64,000 nt of DNA, from NCBI RefSeq assembly GCF_019459225.1, contig NZ_JAIAZY010000010.1, positions 38,807 through 102,806 on the forward strand, in the 5' to 3' direction. The notes beneath the pieces were generated by a model. That model was not told the DNA's origin, did no database searches, and saw nothing but the letters and a program-made list of their open reading frames with translations. The position numbers were made by a program, and so were the translations under genes. Source of the DNA: Bacillus sp. IITD106. GTDB taxonomy: Bacteria > Bacillota > Bacilli > Bacillales > Bacillaceae_C. Positions 1 to 9,216 of the stretch are shown here, in pieces (position 1 is the first letter of the stretch; the number at the start of each line of letters is the position of its first letter).

Positions 1-1874
1 CTGTAGAACGCAGACCTATGAAGCAATGGATTTTAAGAATTACTAAATATGCGGATCGTCTTCTTGAGGATTTAGAAGAGTTGGATTGGCCAGAAAGTAT
101 TAAAGATATGCAAAGAAACTGGATTGGGCGTTCAGAAGGTGCCGAAGTTATATTTGGGATTGACGGTTTTGATGAAACGTTCACTGTATTTACGACTCGT
201 CCAGACACGCTTTTCGGTGCAACGTATGCAGTTCTTGCACCAGAGCATCCATTCGTCGAAAAAATTACGACGTCAGAGCAAAAGTCCGCTGTTCAAGCGT
301 ATATCGATCAAATCAAATCAAAGAGTGATCTTGAAAGAACGGATCTTGCAAAAGATAAAACGGGTGTTTTTACAGGGGCGTATGCTGTAAATCCTGTAAA
401 TGGCAAAAAAATCCCGATTTGGATAGCGGATTATGTGTTAATGTCATATGGAACTGGTGCCATCATGGCTGTTCCAGGGCATGATGATCGAGATTATGAA
501 TTTGCTAAAACATTCGGATTGGATATCGTTGAAGTTGTAGCTGGCGGAAATGTCGAAGAAGCAGCTTATACGGGGGATGGGGTTCATGTGAATTCCGGAT
601 TCCTTGATGGAATGAACAAGGAAGATGCTATTTCTGCCATGATTGAATGGTTGGAGAAGGAAGGAAAAGGGACGAAGAAGGTCACTTATCGACTAAGAGA
701 TTGGCTATTTAGCCGTCAACGTTATTGGGGTGAACCGATTCCGATAATCCATTGGGAAGATGGAACAATGACGACTGTTCCTGAAGACCAACTTCCTGTG
801 GTATTACCTGAAACGGATCAAATTAAACCATCTGGTACAGGTGAATCACCATTAGCAAATATTGAAGAATGGCTTTATGTAGAAGACCCTGCTACAGGGA
901 AAAAAGGTCGACGCGAAACGAATACAATGCCGCAATGGGCAGGTAGCTGCTGGTATTACCTTCGTTATATCGATCCTAAAAATGATACAGCACTTGCGGA
1001 TGAGGAGCTTTTGAAAAAATGGCTTCCGATTGATATTTATATCGGTGGTGCCGAGCATGCGGTTCTTCACTTGCTATATGCACGTTTCTGGCATAAATTT
1101 TTATATGACATTGGTGTTGTACCAACGAAAGAGCCTTTTCAAAAACTATTTAACCAAGGGATGATTCTTGGTGAAGGCAATGAAAAAATGAGTAAATCAA
1201 AAGGGAATGTTGTAAACCCGGATGATATCGTGGCAAGCCATGGTGCTGACACATTGCGTTTATATGAAATGTTCATGGGTCCTCTAGACGCTTCTAAAGC
1301 TTGGTCTACTACAGGTCTTGATGGCTCACGCCGCTTTCTTGAACGTGTTTGGAGACTATTTGTAGATGAAAATGGTAAGCTTACTGAAAAAATAAAGGAA
1401 GGCGCAGGCCCAGTTCTTGAAAAAGTGTATCATCAAACCGTTAAAAAGGTAACGAATGATTATGAAGCTTTACATTTTAATACCGCTATATCTCAATTGA
1501 TGGTATTTATCAATGAAGGATATAAGGCTGATGTTCTGCCAAAAGAGTATGTTGAAGGTTTTGTAAAATTGCTTTCCCCAATCGCTCCTCATATTTCAGA
1601 AGAACTGTGGGAAAAACTTGGGAACGCAAACACCCTTGCATATGAAACATGGCCAGTATATGATGAAGCAAAGCTTGCCAGCGATGAGGTAGAAATCGTT
1701 GTTCAATTGAATGGCAAGGTTCGTTCAAAATTGATGATCTCACGCAAAGCGACACGCGAAGAACTTGAAGAAGTTGCATTGAATGATGAAAAGATCAAAG
1801 AAATGATTGCGGGAAAAACGATTCGAAAAGTAATTGCGGTTCCTGGTAAATTAGTAAATATTGTTGCGAATTAG
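1..1874 (+). CDS. leuS: Leucyl-tRNA synthetase, 3' part (5' truncated by window edge)
   Basis: Class I aminoacyl-tRNA synthetase that charges tRNA-Leu in the cytoplasm. The reading frame is already open at base 3 (VERRPMKQW), so the first ATG at 18 is internal; the HIGH motif and about 185 N-terminal residues lie outside the window. Visible parts are the CP1 editing domain ([12 protein letters not shown], then [19 protein letters not shown]), the catalytic loop [13 protein letters not shown] with KMSKS encoded at 1185-1199, the tRNA-binding helical bundle, and a C-terminal domain ending [15 protein letters not shown]. It ends 19 bases before the rhodanese gene and is probably cotranscribed with it. 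The identification is secure. Confidence 0.97.
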   Translation, partial: VERRPMKQWILRITKYADRLLEDLEELDWPESIKDMQRNWIGRSEGAEVIFGIDGFDETFTVFTTRPDTLFGATYAVLAPEHPFVEKITTSEQKSAVQAYIDQIKSKSDLERTDLAKDKTGVFTGAYAVNPVNGKKIPIWIADYVLMSYGTGAIMAVPGHDDRDYEFAKTFGLDIVEVVAGGNVEEAAYTGDGVHVNSGFLDGMNKEDAISAMIEWLEKEGKGTKKVTYRLRDWLFSRQRYWGEPIPIIHWEDGTMTTVPEDQLPVVLPETDQIKPSGTGESPLANIEEWLYVEDPATGKKGRRETNTMPQWAGSCWYYLRYIDPKNDTALADEELLKKWLPIDIYIGGAEHAVLHLLYARFWHKFLYDIGVVPTKEPFQKLFNQGMILGEGNEKMSKSKGNVVNPDDIVASHGADTLRLYEMFMGPLDASKAWSTTGLDGSRRFLERVWRLFVDENGKLTEKIKEGAGPVLEKVYHQTVKKVTNDYEALHFNTAISQLMVFINEGYKADVLPKEYVEGFVKLLSPIAPHISEELWEKLGNANTLAYETWPVYDEAKLASDEVEIVVQLNGKVRSKLMISRKATREELEEVALNDEKIKEMIAGKTIRKVIAVPGKLVNIVAN

Positions 1875-1893
1875 TTCAGGAAGGTGAGAAGGA

Positions 1894-2208
1894 ATGGAGC
1901 TTATCAAATCAATTACTCCCGAAGAAGTCCAAAAGCAGCTCGAGGAAGGGAAAACATTAAACCTCATTGATGTAAGAGAAGATGAAGAAGTAGCAGAAGG
2001 TATGATTCCTGAGGCAGTTCATATAAAAATGGGTGATATTCCGGAAAACCTTGATAAACTGGACCCAAATTTGGAATATATTATTATTTGCAGATCAGGA
2101 GGTCGAAGCGGAAGAGTTTGTGAGTACCTTTTTGATCAAGGCTATAATGTTTGTAATATGGTTGGCGGAATGCTGAAATGGGAAGGCCCACTTAAACCTA
2201 AAAAATAG
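1894..2208 (+). CDS. ytwF: Single-domain rhodanese-like sulfurtransferase (YtwF-like)
   Basis: A 104-residue single rhodanese domain, the size of small cytoplasmic persulfide carriers. The active-site loop is CRSGGRS with the catalytic Cys at residue 66, preceded by the IDVRE strand typical of the fold. The ATG follows an AAGGTGAG ribosome site. It sits directly after leuS, as ytwF does in B. subtilis from memory, and is followed by a strong hairpin. Substrate and physiological sulfur acceptor cannot be read from sequence; sulfur transfer or cyanide/thiosulfate chemistry is a family inference. Confidence 0.9.
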   Translation: MELIKSITPEEVQKQLEEGKTLNLIDVREDEEVAEGMIPEAVHIKMGDIPENLDKLDPNLEYIIICRSGGRSGRVCEYLFDQGYNVCNMVGGMLKWEGPLKPKK

Positions 2209-2218
2209 GATTGTACAA

Positions 2219-2264
2219 AAAGGTTATCTAGAAAGAGGTTGTAACTTTCTAGATAGCCTTTTAT
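2219..2264 (+). terminator. Rho-independent terminator after leuS-ytwF
   Basis: A 15-bp stem (2221-2235 pairing with 2245-2259, one G-U) with a short loop is followed by a T-rich tract. It closes the leuS-ytwF unit before the permease genes. Confidence 0.85.
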
Positions 2265-2307
2265 TATTAATATGATTAGATAAAATAGATTAGATAAAAA
2301 GGGGGAG

Positions 2308-3237
2308 TTGAGCATTACAATTTTAATGAATGTTTTAAAATCAATAGCTCTGTACATAGTGGTAATATTGTTACTTATCTTAATTGTACTGTTTCCACGT
2401 GACCCGGTTTATGATTATGAGGGGGAGGCGATGACGCCAATCCTTAAATATGAATTTCATTGGGATGAATATAAAGAAAATTTGCTGAATTTTTATCATT
2501 CTCTAAAAGATGAGCATTCATTAGGGATGACACAATATGATCTTAAAGCGGAAGAAGAGATTAAGAGGTATTTACCGAAAAGTTTAAAAGTGATTGCGGT
2601 TGCTTTCGTTCTAAGTATTGTGTTTGGAATATTGAAAGGTATTTTTGACTATAGGGTTAAAGATAGCAAACTCAAAATATTTGGAAATGGAAGCACTTGG
2701 TTCCTTCAGTCGATTCCTGATTTCTTCATCATACTTTGTGTTCATTGGCTGACTATTTTCATGGTTCCTACGTGGCGAATTTTTAATAACTCTGTTTGGT
2801 ATAATTTTTTAGCCATTGGATTCCTTGTTTCTTTATATCCAATGATGTATATCGCGCGCATTACATTTGCGGCGATTGCTGCTGAAGAAGGGGAGTTGTA
2901 TATTCAAGTTGCGAAGTCTAAAGGATTTAGCAATAAAAAAGTGTTATATAAACATATTATGCGTAATAGTATGCAAACGATTTTAACTCATATAACGCCT
3001 TTAATGCTTTTTATCCTTTCAAGTCTTCTCATTACAGAATATTTAGTTGGCTATCAAGGATTAGCATATCGGGTTTTTACAGCTATAGGTGTAGCTCATA
3101 CTACTGTGTGGCCACCATATGAGCCCGGAATCATAATTGGAACTGGTCTTTGCTTTATCGTGCTTGTCATGTTCTCTCAACTTGTTAGTTTTATAATTAA
3201 AAAAAGTATAAAGCTAGAATGGGAGAGAGATTCGTGA
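2308..3237 (+). CDS. DppB/OppB-type ABC transporter permease
   Basis: A 309-residue inner-membrane permease of the peptide/nickel (binding-protein-dependent) family. It has an N-terminal membrane anchor (about residues 10-28), an extracytoplasmic segment, then about five membrane helices. The cytoplasmic EAA loop (AAEEGELYIQVAKSKGFSNKKVLYKHIMRN, about 193-222) is the contact site for an ATPase. The start is uncertain: TTG 2308 lies almost on the GGGGGAG ribosome site, while ATG 2326 lies rather far from it. The next gene overlaps it, so the two form a heterodimeric permease pair. No ATPase or solute-binding protein is adjacent, so the substrate is unknown. Confidence 0.85.
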   Translation: MSITILMNVLKSIALYIVVILLLILIVLFPRDPVYDYEGEAMTPILKYEFHWDEYKENLLNFYHSLKDEHSLGMTQYDLKAEEEIKRYLPKSLKVIAVAFVLSIVFGILKGIFDYRVKDSKLKIFGNGSTWFLQSIPDFFIILCVHWLTIFMVPTWRIFNNSVWYNFLAIGFLVSLYPMMYIARITFAAIAAEEGELYIQVAKSKGFSNKKVLYKHIMRNSMQTILTHITPLMLFILSSLLITEYLVGYQGLAYRVFTAIGVAHTTVWPPYEPGIIIGTGLCFIVLVMFSQLVSFIIKKSIKLEWERDS

Positions 3238-4124
3238 GAAATAAATATTTAATTATCGGATGTGTTTTGTTAGCCTTTCTTTTATTCGTTATGTTTATTG
3301 GACCGAAATTACCATTTGTTGATACAAAATTAGAAGCTGAACGGCTTTACTTTCCTGAAAACGGAAAATTCCAAAAAGCTCCATATGCTCCTTCAGAACG
3401 CCAATGGTTTGGATCTGACCGCGAAGGGAGAGATATTTTTAGCTTACTAGTATTGGGTGCAAGCGAAACGATGCTTCTTATTTTTGGAATTACAATTCTA
3501 CGATATATCATCGCCATCCCGCTCGGATTATCAGGGTATAAGAACAAAGGAATCATGCCCAAGATTATAAATGGGTGGCATAAACTTTTTTCAAGTCTTC
3601 CGGTTATCTTTATATCCATTATTGCGTTGAATATGCCCTTTCTTATTTTTTCTGAGCATCGAATGTATTGGGCTATCTTGACTATAGCACTCGTTGAAGT
3701 TGGAAGAGTAAGTTATATTATTCAACAGCAAGCGCATTTAATTTCGAAAAAGCCATATATGGACGCTGGAATAACATTAGGGATGAAACCGGTAAGTCTT
3801 CTAAAAAACTACTATCTATCTAATCTAGCACCTGAAATCGCAACCAATTTTTGCCTAGATGTCGGCAGAGTGGCATTATTGATGGGGCAGTTAGCGATTT
3901 TTGGGATCTTCATGAAAGTGGATTTTGTTCAAACAGGTTTCGGCTTGATGGAAATTGTGAATACAAGTCTTGAATGGGGAACGATGATGAGGGAGTCAAG
4001 AAAAGACGTTGTCACTGCATTTTGGATTCCGTTTTTCCCAGCACTTGCATTAGCATATGTGATTTTCACTTTCAATATATTGGGAGAAGGGTTAAGAAGA
4101 TTTTTTAACCGCCACTTAGAATAA
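3234..4124 (+). CDS. DppC/OppC-type ABC transporter permease
   Basis: Partner permease of the preceding gene, 296 residues from GTG 3234. That start forms a GTGA overlap with the upstream stop and sits behind GGGAGAGAG; ATG 3219 is an in-frame alternative. Family signatures are the N-terminal helix, the periplasmic motif GSDREGRDIFSLLVLGASETM, the EAA-type loop KKPYMDAGITLGMKPVSLLKNYYLSNLAPE and the C-terminal ILGEGLRRFF. It probably forms a heterodimer with the DppB-like protein. The usual dpp/opp ATPases and binding protein are absent here, so they would have to be encoded elsewhere or the pair has another role. Confidence 0.85.
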   Translation: MRNKYLIIGCVLLAFLLFVMFIGPKLPFVDTKLEAERLYFPENGKFQKAPYAPSERQWFGSDREGRDIFSLLVLGASETMLLIFGITILRYIIAIPLGLSGYKNKGIMPKIINGWHKLFSSLPVIFISIIALNMPFLIFSEHRMYWAILTIALVEVGRVSYIIQQQAHLISKKPYMDAGITLGMKPVSLLKNYYLSNLAPEIATNFCLDVGRVALLMGQLAIFGIFMKVDFVQTGFGLMEIVNTSLEWGTMMRESRKDVVTAFWIPFFPALALAYVIFTFNILGEGLRRFFNRHLE

Positions 4125-4192
4125 ATTCTGAATGTTATAAAAAGTAACTTTTTTGGATATAATAATTAAAAAATTCCGAAAAGGTGAGAGCG

Positions 4193-4375
4193 ATGGTTCA
4201 AGTAAAATTATTCGATTGTGAGCACGAAAAAGATCTCGAAGATGAAATGAATAATTTTCTCGGAGATCTGGAGGAAAGAGATATAATTGATATTAAATAT
4301 AATGTTGCTGCGATTGGGGAAGCTGGTTCAGAGCAAGTTTATTGTTTTAGTGCCATGGTGTTGTATGTAAAATAA
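4193..4375 (+). CDS. cse60: Sporulation protein Cse60 (YteV)
   Basis: A protein of exactly 60 residues (MVQVKLFDCEHEKD...), matching the size of the sigma-E controlled Cse60 family. The ATG at 4193 follows AAGGTGAG with normal spacing; an upstream in-frame GTG at 4184 lies inside that ribosome site and is rejected. It is acidic and soluble, with no recognised catalytic motif. In B. subtilis the gene is expressed in the mother cell and its function is not known. No convincing sigma-E promoter could be read upstream. Confidence 0.85.
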   Translation: MVQVKLFDCEHEKDLEDEMNNFLGDLEERDIIDIKYNVAAIGEAGSEQVYCFSAMVLYVK

Positions 4376-4406
4376 AAGCTGTCTAGATCATGTCTAGACA
4401 GCTTCA
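4374..4406 (-). terminator. Terminator between cse60 and the flavoprotein gene
   Basis: A perfect 12-bp stem (4376-4387 with 4393-4404) with a 5-nt loop. The T-rich tail is good on the minus strand (TTTTATTTT) and weak on the plus strand, so it mainly ends the convergent flavoprotein transcript. Confidence 0.8.
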
Positions 4407-4407
4407 T

Positions 4408-5664
4408 TTAGGTTAAAAGCGCTGCATTCGTACCGGCTAATCTTCCTGTTACTAAAGCCGATGTGATGTTGTAGCCTCCAGTGTATCCGTAAATATCTAG
4501 CACCTCTCCACAGAAATACAGACCAGGCATGATCTTAGAGGCCATTGTTTTAGGTTCAATTTCTTTAACAGATACCCCTCCGCCTGTGACAAAAGCTTTT
4601 TCAAGCGACAATGTTCCATTCACTTTAAATCGGAATTGTTTGCAATTTTGTGCAAAGGAACGCAATTTTTCACTAGAAATCGATGCGCATAATGCTCCAG
4701 GGTCTATTTCGCTTTGTTCTAATAAAAACAATAAATAACGCTCAGGAAGGATTCCTTTGAACGCATTTTTTATAGCCTTCTTTGGCTCTTCCTTCACTAT
4801 TTTTAAAAAATCCTTATGTAAATCCTCTAATTTACGTTCAGGAAGTGCGTCCAATGACATCATAACTTCATCGAGTTTCCATTTTTTTTGCGCCTTCACG
4901 ACGAATTGACTACATCTCAGAACAGCTGGTCCGGAAATGCCAAAGTGCGTGAAAATCATATCCATTTGATGAGTAATGAGTGCCTTTCCTTTCGGATTTA
5001 GAACACTTAATGCTACATTACGCAACGATAATCCTTGTAATGTTTTTTCTTTTATAAAATCTTCCGATGATGTAACAGGAACTTCAGTTGGGAATAGCTC
5101 TGATATCGTATGACCTGCTGCGATTGCCCAAGGAAATCCATCGCCTGTTGAGCCTGTTTGAGGAACAGACTTACCGCCAGTTGCAACGACGATGGCTTTA
5201 CTTTTTATGGTTTCACCAGAATCTAGCAATATTCCACTCGTGTGATGGTTCTCGAATAGCAGTTCCTTCACTGGACTATTTACTTTTATTTCTACACCAA
5301 GTATATCTAGCTGTTTTAAAAGAGCATCTACAACTGATTGAGCTCGGTCTGAAACAGGAAACATCCTCCCATGATCTTCTTCCTTAAGTTCTATCCCAAG
5401 ATTTTCAAAAAAGCGGATGATATCTTCGTTGTTAAAAACAGAAAATGCACCGTAAAGAAAGCGGCCGTTTCCCGGAATATGACGGATAATTTCGTCGATC
5501 GGAAGCCTGTTCGTAACATTGCAGCGTCCACCACCGGAAATCGCCAGCTTGCGTCCTAATTTATTTCCTTTATCAATGAGAAGAACTTTAGCATTATTTT
5601 CAGCAGCTCCAATAGCAGCCATTAATCCTGAAGGTCCTCCGCCAATTACAATGACATCATACAT
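4408..5664 (-). CDS. ytfP: FAD-dependent oxidoreductase, HI0933/YtfP family
   Basis: A 418-residue flavoprotein of the HI0933/BaiN-like family. The N-terminal Rossmann motif [14 protein letters not shown] is followed by the family-specific [17 protein letters not shown], and a second nucleotide-contact region [19 protein letters not shown] with [19 protein letters not shown] lies near the C terminus. ATG 5664 gives the same N terminus as B. subtilis YtfP ([11 protein letters not shown], from memory); GTG 5679 is an in-frame alternative nearer AAGGTG. The physiological substrate is unknown. It is convergent with cse60. Confidence 0.88.
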   Translation of the reverse strand: MYDVIVIGGGPSGLMAAIGAAENNAKVLLIDKGNKLGRKLAISGGGRCNVTNRLPIDEIIRHIPGNGRFLYGAFSVFNNEDIIRFFENLGIELKEEDHGRMFPVSDRAQSVVDALLKQLDILGVEIKVNSPVKELLFENHHTSGILLDSGETIKSKAIVVATGGKSVPQTGSTGDGFPWAIAAGHTISELFPTEVPVTSSEDFIKEKTLQGLSLRNVALSVLNPKGKALITHQMDMIFTHFGISGPAVLRCSQFVVKAQKKWKLDEVMMSLDALPERKLEDLHKDFLKIVKEEPKKAIKNAFKGILPERYLLFLLEQSEIDPGALCASISSEKLRSFAQNCKQFRFKVNGTLSLEKAFVTGGGVSVKEIEPKTMASKIMPGLYFCGEVLDIYGYTGGYNITSALVTGRLAGTNAALLT

Positions 5665-5751
5665 AATATAGTTCAACACCTTGTTATTTGCTGTTTGCTA
5701 TGGTAATTATATATTCAAAACTTTGCAGGTACTTTCTACAATTACTGTTTC

Positions 5752-5897
5752 CGTCTAGCTCCAGTGCCTATCGACTAGCAAACTTCTTGTCCTCCTCCCT
5801 ATGATAAGTCAACATCGGCTCGTTCCTCGCCGTGTTTCCTTTATCTCAGTCGAAGGCCCTGAAGTTTGTACGTCGATGAAAAGGCACTTGCGCTTTT
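5752..5897 (+). repeat. Dispersed intergenic repeat, copy A (short form)
   Basis: A GC-richer block starting GTCTAGCTCCAG and ending CACTTGCGCTTTT. Its reverse complement recurs at 52055-52270, sharing about 100 bp that includes AAGTCAACATCGGCTCGTTC and TTTCCTTTATCTCAGTCGAA. Copy A lacks an internal segment present in copy B. This looks like one of the short noncoding repeats scattered in Bacillus intergenic regions. A short open frame across it has no ribosome site and is not called. Confidence 0.8.
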
Positions 5898-6008
5898 GTT
5901 CTTCAATTGTAAAATTAGAGGGGATGAAAAGCAAACAGTTCATATCCCGTTCATTGTCAAATGGCGTAGATACCTGTAAACTAACAATAGAGATTTACTG
6001 AATCCAAT

Positions 6009-6134
6009 CGGAAGAAAAGGGTGCTTAACCGGTAGTAAACCTTTATCATTCGGTAATAAAATGTCTGTAATCGATTGTAATAACAAAAACATCGGTAGTA
6101 AATATGGCCTATTCGGTAGTAAAATATAAAAATA
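6009..6134 (+). repeat. Six-copy degenerate 21-bp phased repeat before ytgP
   Basis: The core CGGTAGTAAA or close variants begin at 6009, 6030, 6051, 6072, 6093 and 6114, exactly 21 bp apart. The copies at 6030, 6093 and 6114 are identical over the ten-base core, 6051 differs by one base, and 6009 and 6072 are more degenerate. The sequence between cores is not conserved. The block ends about 45 bases before the ytgP start and has no open reading frame. Confidence 0.8.
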
Positions 6135-6177
6135 GTCATTTTCACATAAAAATAAATTACGGAGAGTTAGAGAATGT

Positions 6178-7800
6178 ATGTCTTCTAAATTAATTCGGGG
6201 AACTTTTATATTAACGTTAGGTACGATTTTGTCGAAAGTGTTGGGATTAATATACGTAATCCCTTTCTATGCCATAATTGACGGGGAAGGGCCGTATGCT
6301 TTATATAATTTAGGGTATGTGCCTTATACCATTTTTATCAGTATTGCAACAGCAGGGGTGCCTTTAGCTGTTTCTAAATATATCGCTAAGTACAACGCAA
6401 TGGAAGAATATGCGGTCGGTCGCAAATTATTCAAATCAGGTCTTTTAGTTATGAGTGCGACAGGAATCATTGCATTCCTGATTATGTATTCAACGGCTAC
6501 ACCATTGGCGGAAATCGTTTTACGGGGAGCGAAAACCACATTTACTGTTTCCGACGTCGCGCAAGTAATCAAGGCAGTTAGCTTTGCCCTGCTGGTAATT
6601 CCATTAATGAGTTTAATCCGTGGTTTTTTCCAAGGACATCAGTCGATGGGCCCTTCAGCTGTGTCGACAGTAGTAGAACAACTTGCACGTATTGTCTTTT
6701 TGTTGGCAGGAAGTTTCGTAGTTTTATTTATCTTAAAAGGAAGTATTGTCACTGCTATTAGTATTGCCACTTTTGCAGCACTCATCGGGGGAATCGCAAG
6801 CCTTATCGTCCTTTTAGTATACTGGAAAAAACGAAAGCCTGGTCTCGATGAACTATTAAAACATGACAAAGGAACCTTACAAATTTCTTTAAAAGATATG
6901 TATAAGGAAATTATCGTATATGCGTTTCCGTTTGTTTTAGTAGGAATAGCGAACCCTCTCTATCAATTTATCGATCAAGCTACTTTTATGACTGCCATGG
7001 AGCAAGCAGGTAAAGCTAAAGAAAGTTTTGATGCTTTAGGTACTTTAAATGGAACAACCCATAAGCTTGTCATCATTCCAGTTTCCTTAGCCACAGCCTT
7101 TGCGCTGACGCTCGTTCCACTTATAACAGAGGCATTCGTAAATAATGATCGAAAAATCATGTTTCGTCAGCTCGACCAGACGATACAAGTGTTGATGTTT
7201 ATTACATTACCGGCTGCATTAGGATTGTCTCTACTAGCGGATCCGATCTATTCGGCCTTTTTCAGATATAATCCTTTTGGTGGAGAGGTTCTTCGTGCCT
7301 ATGCTCCTGTAGCGATTCTCTTTGCATTGTACTCCGTTACAGCAGCGATTTTACAGGGGATCAATGAACAGCGTTTTACGATTTTAAGCTTGTTAACAGG
7401 TTTACTATTAAAATTATCCTTTAATATCCCATTCATAAAAGCATTTGGAACGGAGGGAGCCATATATGCGACTTCCCTGGGGTATACTGTTTCTATTATT
7501 ATCAATCTTTTTGTCATTCGAAGTTTTGCACGTTATCCATTTAAGTTAATTTTTAGGAGATCCCTTTTAATCATCATTTTTAACGTCATGATGGTCGTAC
7601 CTGTTTATTTTGCATATAAAGGATTGCGACTTTTCTTAACTCCAGAATCAAGATTTGATTCAATCCTGATTATTATCATCTGTGCTTCCATCGGTGGTGT
7701 GATATATGCCTATTTAGGACTTAAATCTGGATTGGCCGACCGACTGTTTGGTGAAAAGTTAGTAAAAGTAAAACGTAAACTAGGAATTAGAAGTATATAA
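6178..7800 (+). CDS. ytgP: Lipid II flippase-like MOP/MATE-superfamily transporter (YtgP, MurJ family)
   Basis: A 540-residue polytopic membrane protein with about 14 predicted helices, the size and layout of MurJ-type flippases. The N terminus LIRGTFILTLGTILSKVLGLIYVIPFYAIIDGEGPYALYNLGY is typical of the Firmicute YtgP branch of the polysaccharide-transporter superfamily. B. subtilis YtgP is its MurJ homologue, proposed to move lipid-linked peptidoglycan precursor across the membrane; that role is inferred here. ATG 6178 is preceded by GGAGAG at suitable distance. It is monocistronic, with a phased repeat upstream and a hairpin downstream. Confidence 0.9.
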   Translation: MSSKLIRGTFILTLGTILSKVLGLIYVIPFYAIIDGEGPYALYNLGYVPYTIFISIATAGVPLAVSKYIAKYNAMEEYAVGRKLFKSGLLVMSATGIIAFLIMYSTATPLAEIVLRGAKTTFTVSDVAQVIKAVSFALLVIPLMSLIRGFFQGHQSMGPSAVSTVVEQLARIVFLLAGSFVVLFILKGSIVTAISIATFAALIGGIASLIVLLVYWKKRKPGLDELLKHDKGTLQISLKDMYKEIIVYAFPFVLVGIANPLYQFIDQATFMTAMEQAGKAKESFDALGTLNGTTHKLVIIPVSLATAFALTLVPLITEAFVNNDRKIMFRQLDQTIQVLMFITLPAALGLSLLADPIYSAFFRYNPFGGEVLRAYAPVAILFALYSVTAAILQGINEQRFTILSLLTGLLLKLSFNIPFIKAFGTEGAIYATSLGYTVSIIINLFVIRSFARYPFKLIFRRSLLIIIFNVMMVVPVYFAYKGLRLFLTPESRFDSILIIIICASIGGVIYAYLGLKSGLADRLFGEKLVKVKRKLGIRSI

Positions 7801-7802
7801 AA

Positions 7803-7848
7803 GGGAACTGACCGTTTGGACCTTCCAATACAGTCAGTTCTTCATTTT
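7803..7848. terminator. Hairpin between convergent ytgP and collagen-like gene
   Basis: GAACTGAC (7805-7812) pairs with GTCAGTTC (7833-7840) around a 20-nt loop, followed by TTCATTTTCATT. It lies between two convergent genes and may serve both. Confidence 0.55.
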
Positions 7849-7850
7849 CA

Positions 7851-8273
7851 TTAATAGTAGTCTTGGTATTCGAACCCCGGACGACCTCCTGGAAACTGCA
7901 TTTGTCCTGGAAAGCCCATTCCTGGAGATGTCATTTGTCCTGGAAGTCCTGCCTGTCCCGGGAATCCAGTCATTCCCGGAAATCCAGACTGTCCGGGCAT
8001 ACCAGTCTGACCTGGAAAACCTGACTGTCCCGGAAATCCTGCTTGCCCAGGAAATCCTCCCATGCTACCACCCATGCCTTCTAGTTTTGTAAGCCGTGAA
8101 TGCAAGCGCTCATGTTCTCTTTCTAGTCGTTGCATTCTTCTTTCTATTTGGCTCATCCTTTGGGTTATCCCAGTGCTTCCAGTTGTGCCAGGGAATTGTT
8201 GAGGAAGCATTTCTCCATGAAACTGGGGTTGCATTTGTTGTCGAGATCTCATGTGTGTATTCACTCCATTCAT
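7851..8273 (-). CDS. Short collagen-like protein: coiled coil plus Gly-X-Y repeat
   Basis: A 140-residue protein not assigned to a named family. Residues 1-35 are Gln/Met/Pro-rich, 36-66 form a charged heptad-type coiled coil (ITQRMSQIERRMQRLEREHE and onward), and residues 73-114 are 14 unbroken Gly-X-Y triplets, mostly GFP-GQx. The tail ends FEYQDYY. No signal peptide or membrane segment is visible. ATG 8273 has GGAG at good spacing. Coiled coil followed by a collagen-like stretch suggests a trimeric filament; a spore-surface role is possible but unproven. The 18-bp repeat unit could vary in copy number between strains. Confidence 0.75.
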   Translation of the reverse strand: MNGVNTHMRSRQQMQPQFHGEMLPQQFPGTTGSTGITQRMSQIERRMQRLEREHERLHSRLTKLEGMGGSMGGFPGQAGFPGQSGFPGQTGMPGQSGFPGMTGFPGQAGLPGQMTSPGMGFPGQMQFPGGRPGFEYQDYY

Positions 8274-8372
8274 TTATCTCCTGCATCATCAGCCTATGTT
8301 TCAAACTAAATAATGTTTGGGCAACAGCCTAAAAAAGCTGCTTATTATTATAAACAAAAAAGGGTGAGAGTT

Positions 8373-9101
8373 TTGCGAATCGATAAGTTGTTATCAAATA
8401 TAGGATATGGAAGCAGAAAAGAAGTAAAAAAGATTTTAAAAAATGGACAGGTTACGGTGAACGGGACAATAGTTAAAGATGCAAAATTTCACGTAGATCC
8501 GCTAGTGGATTCTGTCTACCTTTTTGGTGAAAAAGTTCAATATCGTGAGTTTATTTATCTTATGATGAACAAGCCTGCAGGTGTCATTTCAGCTACCGAA
8601 GATGACAGAGATGAAACGGTGATTGATTTATTGAACGATGACGAAGCCGTTTTTAGTCCCTTTCCAGTTGGAAGACTAGACAAAGATACGGAAGGCTTGT
8701 TACTGCTAACAAATGATGGGAAGCTTGCACACCAACTTTTATCCCCGAAAAAAAATGTCCCTAAAACTTATTTTGCCATCATTAATAGCCATGTTACTGA
8801 AGATGACGCAGCGGCTTTTGCAAAAGGAGTCACTCTTGATGATGGGTATGAGACAAAGCCGGGTAAATTAAACATTTTAAAATCTGGGGAGTATTCCGAT
8901 ATTGAATTGACCATTACAGAAGGTAAATTTCATCAAGTGAAAAGAATGTTTGAAGCAGTAGGAAAAAAAGTAGTTTACTTAAAACGGATCTCAATGGGGC
9001 CACTTTTACTAGATGATTCATTGGGAAATGGAGAATACAGGGAGCTTACTGAAGAAGAAGTACAACAGTTAAAAGAATTTTCCCCAAATGAAGAGCGCTA
9101 A
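8373..9101 (+). CDS. ytzG: 16S rRNA pseudouridine synthase, RsuA family (YtzG)
   Basis: A 242-residue RsuA-family pseudouridine synthase, which converts a uridine of small-subunit rRNA to pseudouridine. An N-terminal S4 RNA-binding domain (MRIDKLLSNIGYGSRKEVKK) is followed by the catalytic domain with PVGRLDKDTEGLLLLTNDG, whose Asp is the family nucleophile, and GKFHQVKRMFEAVGKKV. The start chosen is TTG 8373, 4-5 bases after AGGGTGAG, because it begins exactly at the S4 domain; the longer frame from 8313 adds an unrelated 20-residue leader. The rRNA target site (U516 type) is a family inference. Confidence 0.9.
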   Translation: MRIDKLLSNIGYGSRKEVKKILKNGQVTVNGTIVKDAKFHVDPLVDSVYLFGEKVQYREFIYLMMNKPAGVISATEDDRDETVIDLLNDDEAVFSPFPVGRLDKDTEGLLLLTNDGKLAHQLLSPKKNVPKTYFAIINSHVTEDDAAAFAKGVTLDDGYETKPGKLNILKSGEYSDIELTITEGKFHQVKRMFEAVGKKVVYLKRISMGPLLLDDSLGNGEYRELTEEEVQQLKEFSPNEER

Positions 9102-9216
9102 TTTGGTTCATTGGGTTATGTCCAATAAGAGAAGTATACTGGACAGTCCAAGAAAAAATCGTTGGTTTAATGTCCAATAGTGAATAAGTTACAAAAAAAT
9201 TTAGAGAAAAAATAAT

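Noticed and set aside
4137..4155. Short AT hairpin after the permease pair as terminator
   Set aside because: Only a 6-bp all-weak stem; insufficient.
5801..6001. 66-codon plus-strand frame before ytgP
   Set aside because: It lies on the dispersed repeat, which recurs in another place in a different context, and lacks a ribosome site.
8313..8372. N-terminal extension of the pseudouridine synthase
   Set aside because: The extra 20 residues overlap the divergent promoter region and precede the ribosome site; the S4 domain starts at TTG 8373.
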